This document shows positions 1 through 5,882 of a stretch of 7,584 bases of DNA, piece by piece. Below the pieces are notes generated by a model that had not been told where the DNA came from, made no database searches, and saw only the letters and a list, made by a program, of their open reading frames with translations. Every line of letters starts with the position of its first letter. The stretch's first letter is position 1. The stretch is from NCBI GenBank assembly GCA_014380825.1, contig JACMJD010000442.1, positions 1 to 7,584 of the forward strand. The letters are read 5' to 3'. A program made the position numbers and the translations under genes. This DNA is from Phycisphaerae bacterium (GTDB taxonomy: Bacteria; Planctomycetota; Phycisphaerae; Tepidisphaerales; Tepidisphaeraceae).

Positions 1-1940
1 CGGCGGCGAACGAGAGTGTTGGCTACATGCACGTGAAAGACGCCGGCGACTTCGTCATGCACCGCCTGTCGCTGGCGGTGGGTGAAACGATCTACGGCCT
101 GGGCGAGCGCTTCGGGCCGCTGGTGAAGAACGGGCAGAATGTCGTCATCTGGAACGAAGACGGCGGGACCGTTTCCGATCAGGCGTACAAAAATATTCCG
201 TTCTACCTTTCCAGTCGCGGTTATGGCGTGCTGATCAATTCGCCGGGCAAGGTTGATCTGGAAATCGGCACCGAGCGCGTCTCGCAAGTGCAGATCGCCG
301 TGCCGGGCGAATCGCTCGATTACTACATCTTCTACGGCCCCGATCCGAAATGCGTGCTGGAAAAATACACGCGCCTCTGCGGCAGGCCTGCGGTGCCACC
401 GTCTTGGTCGTTCGGGCTTTGGCTGAGCACATCGTTCACGACGAAGTACAACGAGAAGACCGTCAATGAATTTGTCGGCGGCATGATCGAGCGCGGCATT
501 CCGCTGGAAGTGTTTCACTTCGACTGTTTCTGGATGAAGGAACGCCACTGGTGCGATTTCCAGTGGGACCGCGAGGCATTCCCCGATCCGGTCGGCATGC
601 TCAGGCGGCTGAAAGATCGCGGGCTGAAAGTTTCCGTCTGGATCAACCCCTACATCTCACAGCTTTCGTCGCTCTTCGAAGAGGGCCGCGAGCTGGGATA
701 TTTCCTGAAGCGCGCCGATGGCAGTGTGTTCCAGCGCGATCAGTGGCAGCCGGGAATGGCGCTGGTCGATTTCACCAATCCACACGCGGTGGAGTGGTAT
801 CAATCGAAACTTCGCGCACTGCTGGAGATGGGCATCGACGCGTTCAAAACAGACTTCGGCGAGCGCATTCCGCTGGATGTCGTGTATCACGACGGCTCCG
901 ATCCGAAGTTGATGCACAACTATTACAGCTACATCTACAACAAGGCCGTGTTCGAGCTGCTGGAAAGTTATCACGGCAGAGGCAACGCGCTGGTGTTCGC
1001 GCGATCGGCAACGGCAGGGTCGCAGAAATTCCCAATTCATTGGGGGGGCGATTGTGATGCGACGTTCGAATCGATGGCCGAAGATCTGCGTGGCGGGTTG
1101 AGCTTCTGCCTGTCCGGCGCGGCGTTCTGGAGCCACGACATCGGCGGCTTCAACGGCACCGCTAATGCGGCGCTGTATAAGCGATGGGTCGCGTTCGGAT
1201 TGCTCAGCACGCACAGCCGGTTGCACGGATCAAATTCGTATCGCGTGCCGTGGCTGTTCGATGAAGAGTCGGTCGACGTGATGCGGCATTTCACGCGATT
1301 GAAAAATCGCCTCGCGCCATACTTGTTCGCCGCCGCCCGCGACGCGCACGACCACGGCTGGCCGATGATGCGGGCGATGATCCTGGAATATCCGAACGAT
1401 CCGGCGTGCCGCTATCTCGATCGACAATACATGCTCGGATCGTCGCTGCTGGTCGCGCCGATCTTCCGCGAAGACAACGTCGCGGAGTATTACCTTCCAA
1501 AAGGAAAATGGACCCAGGTGATCAGCGGCGTGGTTGTCGAAGGCGGCAAGTGGATCAGCGAGAAGCACGACTTCATGAGCGTCCCGCTGTTCGCGCGCGA
1601 GAACTCGATCGTTCCGCAAAGCGCCAACAGCGATCACCCGATCTGGCGTGCGGACGATGAGCTAGTCCTGCACGTCATGCACCTGACCGACGGCGCGGAA
1701 GTGATGTGCGACGCGGTCACCACCGACACGAACCGTCGGGCGACGTTCCGATGCCAGCGGAACGGGAATCAGTTGATCTTTCATTGCAACGGCGAGGCGA
1801 AGAATCTGAAGGTTTTGCCGCGCGGCGCGCGCGAGCCGATTGCATGGGACGATCCGAACGAGCCGTTGCGGATCTCGCTGAGCCAACCGGCGCCAACCGT
1901 CGAGCACTTGATTGGTCAAGCGAAGACCGTGTCATCCTGA
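1..1940 (+). CDS. yicI: GH31 alpha-xylosidase, YicI type (5' partial)
   Basis: Retaining glycoside hydrolase of family 31 expected to release alpha-1,6-linked xylose from the non-reducing end of xyloglucan oligosaccharides or isoprimeverose. The frame is open to the left edge (first full codon at 3), so the ATG at 27 is internal. Numbering from that ATG, an offset of 140 matches E. coli YicI as I recall it (772 residues), so about 130 N-terminal residues are missing. Nucleophile D276 sits in KTDFGERIP (YicI D416) and acid/base D342 in HWGGDC (YicI D482). The xylose-pocket residues D45, F137, C167, F168, W205 and K274 also match YicI D185, F277, C307, F308, W345 and K414; the Cys-Phe pair is what separates alpha-xylosidases from alpha-glucosidases in this family. 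The C-terminal beta-sandwich is present (to about residue 637). The last codons and the TGA stop lie inside the palindromic repeat at 1930-2011. Whether it carries an export signal cannot be seen; YicI homologues are usually cytoplasmic. Confidence 0.96.
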   Translation, partial: AANESVGYMHVKDAGDFVMHRLSLAVGETIYGLGERFGPLVKNGQNVVIWNEDGGTVSDQAYKNIPFYLSSRGYGVLINSPGKVDLEIGTERVSQVQIAVPGESLDYYIFYGPDPKCVLEKYTRLCGRPAVPPSWSFGLWLSTSFTTKYNEKTVNEFVGGMIERGIPLEVFHFDCFWMKERHWCDFQWDREAFPDPVGMLRRLKDRGLKVSVWINPYISQLSSLFEEGRELGYFLKRADGSVFQRDQWQPGMALVDFTNPHAVEWYQSKLRALLEMGIDAFKTDFGERIPLDVVYHDGSDPKLMHNYYSYIYNKAVFELLESYHGRGNALVFARSATAGSQKFPIHWGGDCDATFESMAEDLRGGLSFCLSGAAFWSHDIGGFNGTANAALYKRWVAFGLLSTHSRLHGSNSYRVPWLFDEESVDVMRHFTRLKNRLAPYLFAAARDAHDHGWPMMRAMILEYPNDPACRYLDRQYMLGSSLLVAPIFREDNVAEYYLPKGKWTQVISGVVVEGGKWISEKHDFMSVPLFARENSIVPQSANSDHPIWRADDELVLHVMHLTDGAEVMCDAVTTDTNRRATFRCQRNGNQLIFHCNGEAKNLKVLPRGAREPIAWDDPNEPLRISLSQPAPTVEHLIGQAKTVSS

Positions 1941-2011
1941 GCCGTACTCGGCGAAGGATCTAGCCTGACATGCGAAGCCAGATGCTTCGCGGAGTACCGC
2001 TCAGCATGACA
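1930..2011. repeat. Imperfect palindromic element with 32-nt arms between genes 1 and 2
   Basis: Left arm 1930-1961 and right arm 1980-2011 are inverted copies over 32 nt, separated by an 18-nt centre. Only four positions fail to pair: 1936/2005 and 1943/1998 (C-C) and 1950/1991 and 1957/1984 (G-G), spaced exactly seven bases apart. A competing inner hairpin, GCGAAGC at 1972-1978 with GCTTCGC at 1984-1990, has a perfect 7-bp stem and a 5-nt loop. The outer ends read TGTCATCCTGAGC and GCTCAGCATGACA, which recall palindromic repeats dispersed between genes in several soil phyla; that family assignment is from memory. The element contains the stop codon of the upstream gene (1938-1940) and ATGs at 1970, 1982 and 2006 that could start the downstream gene. 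A short T-run follows (2014-2017), too weak to call an intrinsic terminator. It could act as a transcript-stabilising or attenuating structure. Confidence 0.85.
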
Positions 2012-5000
2012 GTCTTTTCATCACAACCAGCCGAGCGTCGTCTGTATGCCGCCGTTGCCTGCATGTGCGTCGGCGCGTGCGGTTGTGCGTCGCGCCCCGC
2101 GCCAGTTGCATTCGAATCGCTCGAGTCGCGCACGCATCTCGCGGCACAAGCTTACGACTGGCGCAACGTGACGATGAAGGGCACCGGGTTCATCAACGGC
2201 GTGGTGTTCAGTCCCGCCCAGCCGAACCTCATCTACGCGAACACCGATATGGGCGGCGCATATCGCTGGGATCAATCGAGCAACAAGTGGACGCCGCTGA
2301 CGGATTGGATTCAATCGACCGACTGGTCGGTGAATTACAACGGCGCCGAGACGATCGCCGTCGACCCGACCGACGCCAATCGCGTTTACCTCGGGCTCGG
2401 TACGTACATGGGCACAAGCGCAGTGCTCCGCTCGACCGACCAGGGGCGCACGTGGCTGCGCACCAACGTTCCTTGGCCGATGAACGGCAACGGCCCCGGT
2501 CGCAACTCCGGGCAGCGGATGATGGTCGATCCGAACTCGCCGAACGTTCTCTTCTACGCGACGCGCCGCAGCGGCATTTACAAGAGCACCGATTACGGCG
2601 CATCGTGGAACAAGCTGAACGGCTACACGTTCACAACCGACGCGACCGGCCCGACGCAGGACGTCGGCACCGATTGGCTGCTGGTCGATAAGAGCAGCGG
2701 CAGTGCAGGCAGCGCGAGTCAAGTTCTGTACGCCGGCGCTGCGACGACCGGCGCGACGAAAATTTGGCGCAGCGTCGACGGCGGCACGACGTGGAGCGCG
2801 CTGCCGGGCCAAGTGCTGACGGCGAACAATCAGTTCCCGCTGCACGGCGCGCTCACGCCGGATGGGAACACGCTCTACCTGACGTACGGCGTCGGCGATG
2901 TAGGGCCGAACAACGTGACCGGCGGGTTTGTCTACAAAGTCACCAGTCCGAAGACGGCCGCGCCGGGATGGACGAGCGTCGCGCCGACGCTCTCGCAGGG
3001 CGGATGGTCAGGCGTCACGCTTGATCCGAATAATCCGAGCACGGTGTTCATCTCCACGATCGATTCGTGGGGACCGATCGACGACATCTATCGCTCCACC
3101 AACGGCGGCACAAACTGGACCAAGCTCAACGCGAACAATAATCGCAACCACACTTCCGCGCCGTACGCGGCCAATCCGAACAAGATTCACTGGACCGGCG
3201 ACGTGCAGCTCGATCCGTTCAATCCGAATCGCGTGATCTTCAACACCGGCTACGGCTTCTACGCGAGCACCAACGCGCTCGCCGGCACGCCGACGTGGTC
3301 GTTCTTTAATGATGGGATCGACCAGGCGCGAGTGAACGAATTCGTCAGCCCGAGCAACGGCGCGGTGAACCTGCTTAGCGCGATCGGCGATCAGGACGGA
3401 TTTCGCCACGTCGATTTTTCCGTCTCGCCCGCGGCTGGTCGATTCGGGCAAGGCAACGGGTTGTCAGTTGGCAGCACGGATGACATCGACGTCGCCTGGA
3501 CCAACGCGAACTATGTCGTGCGCGCGACGCACACGTCGCCGTACGTGCAATATTCGAACGACAACGGGGTGACTTGGGCGTGGTTCAACTCGGCCGGCGT
3601 GAGCGGCGGCGGCGCCGGAAACTCGCAGGTCGCGATCTCGGCAGACGGGACCAGGACCGTTTACGAACCGGATGGCAGCGGGCTGACGATCTACTCCACG
3701 CGCTCCGGCTCGACTTGGAGCAACTGGACCATCCCCGCGACCAATCGCCCGGCCAACGGCGCGAAGATCGCCGAGGACCTGGTCGATCCGACGACGTTCT
3801 ACGCCTACGTCGGCACGACACTGTCGCGCAGCACCGATGGCGGCTCGAACTGGACGGTGATGACGAGCGGCGCGCCCGGCAGCGCGCTTTGGATTCGCGC
3901 GGTGCCCTACAACGCCGGTCATCTTCTGCTCAGCACGGGCGGTGGTGGGCTATGGCGCTCGACGAACGGCGGCGCGAACTGGACGCGCATCAACAGCGCC
4001 GCGGTGACAGCGGCCAACGAAGTCGGCGTCGGCGCGGCCGCGCCGGGGCAGAGCTATCCGGCGATCTTCGTCGGCGGAACAGTGAGCGGCCAGAACGGGT
4101 TCTTCCGCTCCGACGATCAAGGCGCAACCTGGACGATGATCTCCGATACGTCCCATCAATATGGCGACGTGCTCGTCATCCAGGGCGACCCGCGCGTGCA
4201 TGGCCGGCTGTACGTCGGCACGAACGGTCGCGGCGTGTTGTATGCGGACATCCATCAATCTCCCGCATCACTGCCGGTCGGATGGAACTCGCAAAACATC
4301 GGCAGCGTCGGTTCGACTGGAAGCGCCGGAGCGAACGGCGGCACGTTTGAAGTCATCGGCGGCGGTGGAGGCATCGGCTCCGGCGGGGCGGATGCGTTCC
4401 GCTTCGCTTACACGACGCTCATCGGCGACGGCGCGATCACCGCACGCGTCGTCTCGAATCCCCTGGCCAGTCCCGCGAACAACAACGCCAAGGCCGGCGT
4501 GATGATCCGCAACGATCTCACGCCCGGCAGCGCCGCGGCATTCATGGCGATGACGCCCGGCTCGGTGAACGGTGCGATTTTCCACTCGCGCAGCATCGCG
4601 GGCGGCGCGATGTCGACCACGAATTCGCCCGGCGTGTGGAATCCGTACTGGGTGCGTCTCACGCGGACCGGCAACACATTCAAAGCCGAGCGCTCCGCGG
4701 ACGGTACAACTTGGATTCAAGTCGGCACGCCGCAGACGATCGCGATGAACGCGTCGGTCTCCCTCGGCCTGGCCGTCACCGCGAGCGATAACAACCAGCT
4801 CGCCATCGCCACGTTCGACAACGTCAGCGTTGCCAGCTCGAACTCGGTCAGCATCGCCGGCACGAACATCGCCGACACGATCCGTCTCGTCCGCAACGGC
4901 GCCTCCACCGAAGTCTGGCTCAACGGCGCTCTCGCTCGCACATTCGATCCGGCCACTGCGACCAACCTTGCCATCGACGCCCTCGACGGCGACGACACGA

Positions 5001-5854
5001 TCACGTTCGACTTCACGCCCGGCAATCCACTGCCTCCATCGATCACGACAAACATCACCGGCGGCGATGGCAGCGACACGATCGAGATCATCGGCTCATC
5101 ATCTCAAGACGCCGCGGTCTTCGATACATCGCTCATCACAGTGAACGGCGCATTGATCGCACCCAGCGGAATCGAACTGCAATCGTTCGACGGCGCCGGT
5201 GGTTTCGACGCGCTGACGGTCGACGCAGGCGCAGCCGTCACGCTCGCAGCACCCACGCAGCATTTCAACTCGCTCACGATCACCGGAAATCTCATGGTAG
5301 CCCCGAACGGAAGTTCGGGGATCGCCATCGTGACCAAATCGCTCTCGATCAGCGGATCCGGATCGCTGGACTTGCAGAACAACGACATGATCGTCGACTA
5401 CACCGACACGACGGCGCTGTCTCTGATCCAATCGCTGATCAACTCCGCGCGCAATGCCGGTGATTGGACGGGGGCGGGTCTGACGAGCTCGTACGCGAAG
5501 AACGCGACTCCCAAGAACACCACGCTCGGCGCGATCGAGTCAGCGGACTTCAAATCCATCTACGGCGACGGCGCGACATTTGACGGCGAATCGATCGACG
5601 CAACCGCAGTGCTGGTGAAGTACACGTATTACGGCGACGCCGACTTCAACGGTGTGGTCGACTTCGATGATTACAGCCGGACAGACAGCGGTTTCAACAA
5701 CAACCGCACCGGCTGGTTGCACGGCGATTTCGACCGCAACGGCATCGTCGATTTCGACGACTACTCGCTGATCGACATGGCCTTCAACACGCAAGGTGCG
5801 GCCCTTCGTCACGGCGCGCGGCCGCGCCCGGTTCAGCTGCCGCGTAGTCGCTGA
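2006..5854 (+). CDS. Secreted multimodular GH74 xyloglucanase-like protein with dockerin-like C-terminus
   Basis: Probable endo-acting xyloglucanase that cuts the beta-1,4-glucan backbone outside the cytoplasm. Numbering from the ATG at 2006 (1282 residues): 36-47 FESLESRTHLAA resembles the planctomycete LEPR-XLL motif. About 50-750 is the GH74 double beta-propeller, with Asp-box motifs of the RSTDxGxTW kind starting near 142, 193, 255, 363, 516, 608, 651 and 701. The candidate catalytic base is D81 in NTDMGGAYRWD and the candidate acid D462 in AIGDQDGFRH. About 756-945 is a concanavalin/DUF1349-like sandwich ending FDNVSVAS. 993-1028 has RTX-like LDGDDTITF and GGDGSDTIEI. 1211-1252 has two dockerin-like calcium loops, followed by a basic tail rich in Arg and Pro. 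The start is uncertain: 1970 and 1982 lie in the palindrome, 2006 has GGAG at 1991-1994 (11-nt spacing), and 2063 has no clear ribosome site but would put the LEPR-like motif at the usual distance from the N-terminus. VGACG near residue 22 is lipobox-like. Substrate is inferred; other beta-glucans are possible. Confidence 0.9.
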   Translation: MTVFSSQPAERRLYAAVACMCVGACGCASRPAPVAFESLESRTHLAAQAYDWRNVTMKGTGFINGVVFSPAQPNLIYANTDMGGAYRWDQSSNKWTPLTDWIQSTDWSVNYNGAETIAVDPTDANRVYLGLGTYMGTSAVLRSTDQGRTWLRTNVPWPMNGNGPGRNSGQRMMVDPNSPNVLFYATRRSGIYKSTDYGASWNKLNGYTFTTDATGPTQDVGTDWLLVDKSSGSAGSASQVLYAGAATTGATKIWRSVDGGTTWSALPGQVLTANNQFPLHGALTPDGNTLYLTYGVGDVGPNNVTGGFVYKVTSPKTAAPGWTSVAPTLSQGGWSGVTLDPNNPSTVFISTIDSWGPIDDIYRSTNGGTNWTKLNANNNRNHTSAPYAANPNKIHWTGDVQLDPFNPNRVIFNTGYGFYASTNALAGTPTWSFFNDGIDQARVNEFVSPSNGAVNLLSAIGDQDGFRHVDFSVSPAAGRFGQGNGLSVGSTDDIDVAWTNANYVVRATHTSPYVQYSNDNGVTWAWFNSAGVSGGGAGNSQVAISADGTRTVYEPDGSGLTIYSTRSGSTWSNWTIPATNRPANGAKIAEDLVDPTTFYAYVGTTLSRSTDGGSNWTVMTSGAPGSALWIRAVPYNAGHLLLSTGGGGLWRSTNGGANWTRINSAAVTAANEVGVGAAAPGQSYPAIFVGGTVSGQNGFFRSDDQGATWTMISDTSHQYGDVLVIQGDPRVHGRLYVGTNGRGVLYADIHQSPASLPVGWNSQNIGSVGSTGSAGANGGTFEVIGGGGGIGSGGADAFRFAYTTLIGDGAITARVVSNPLASPANNNAKAGVMIRNDLTPGSAAAFMAMTPGSVNGAIFHSRSIAGGAMSTTNSPGVWNPYWVRLTRTGNTFKAERSADGTTWIQVGTPQTIAMNASVSLGLAVTASDNNQLAIATFDNVSVASSNSVSIAGTNIADTIRLVRNGASTEVWLNGALARTFDPATATNLAIDALDGDDTITFDFTPGNPLPPSITTNITGGDGSDTIEIIGSSSQDAAVFDTSLITVNGALIAPSGIELQSFDGAGGFDALTVDAGAAVTLAAPTQHFNSLTITGNLMVAPNGSSGIAIVTKSLSISGSGSLDLQNNDMIVDYTDTTALSLIQSLINSARNAGDWTGAGLTSSYAKNATPKNTTLGAIESADFKSIYGDGATFDGESIDATAVLVKYTYYGDADFNGVVDFDDYSRTDSGFNNNRTGWLHGDFDRNGIVDFDDYSLIDMAFNTQGAALRHGARPRPVQLPRSR
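5301..5320. repeat. Perfect 8-bp hairpin with GGAA tetraloop inside the GH74 multimodular gene
   Basis: CCCCGAAC at 5301-5308 pairs perfectly with GTTCGGGG at 5313-5320 around a GGAA loop of the stable GNRA class. It is read in frame as APNGSSG within the region between the RTX-like stretch and the dockerin-like end of the upstream GH74 protein. There is no T-run after it, so it is not a terminator. It may be a small palindromic unit inserted in frame, or chance in GC-rich sequence. Confidence 0.6.
5636..5797 (+). other. Dockerin-like domain: two calcium-binding loops
   Basis: This sub-region of the preceding GH74 gene encodes two EF-hand-like loops 30 residues apart. Loop 1 is GDADFNGVVDFDDY, with ligand positions D1211, D1213, N1215, D1219 and D1222. 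Loop 2 is GDFDRNGIVDFDDY, with D1241, D1243, N1245, D1249 and D1252 (numbering from the ATG at 2006). Each is followed by a short helix-like stretch (SRTDSGFN and SLIDMAFN). In clostridia such paired loops bind cohesins. In planctomycetes similar ends are very common on secreted proteins, and their role (surface attachment or sorting) is not settled as far as I know. A 19-residue basic tail after the second loop is unusual for a dockerin. Confidence 0.8.
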
Positions 5855-5871
5855 GCACACGCACAAATCGC

Positions 5872-5877
5872 GAGGAA
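5872..5877 (+). promoter_or_regulatory. Ribosome binding site of the second GH74 gene
   Basis: GAGGAA lies 5 nt before the ATG at 5883 and supports that start. The 28-base gap after the previous stop (5852-5854) contains no hairpin or T-run, so the two GH74 genes are probably read from one transcript. Confidence 0.8.
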
Positions 5878-5882
5878 CGGCA

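Noticed and set aside
1970..2005. ATG at 1970 as the start of the first GH74 gene
   Set aside because: It would make the first 12 residues wholly repeat-encoded. AAGGA at 1954-1958 is at a weak 11-nt spacing, so it cannot be excluded, but 2006 or 2063 seems more natural.
1930..2017. Intrinsic terminator formed by the palindrome and following T-run
   Set aside because: The T-run is only four bases and the stem is long and interrupted, unlike a typical terminator. A termination role is possible but not supported.
2021..2845. Minus-strand open frame of 274 codons opposite the first GH74 gene
   Set aside because: It overlaps the conserved GH74 active-site region on the other strand. Its product is low-complexity, rich in Arg, Ala and Val, with no motif.
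2429..4130. Repeated RSTDxGxTW-type segments as a DNA repeat array
   Set aside because: They are Asp-box protein motifs of the beta-propeller, unevenly spaced and diverged at DNA level, so they are not nucleotide repeats or a CRISPR array.
2006..5854. Sialidase (GH33) assignment because of Asp-boxes
   Set aside because: The TDxGGAYRWD and GDxxGFRH motifs are those of GH74, and the RIP motif and arginine triad of sialidases were not seen.
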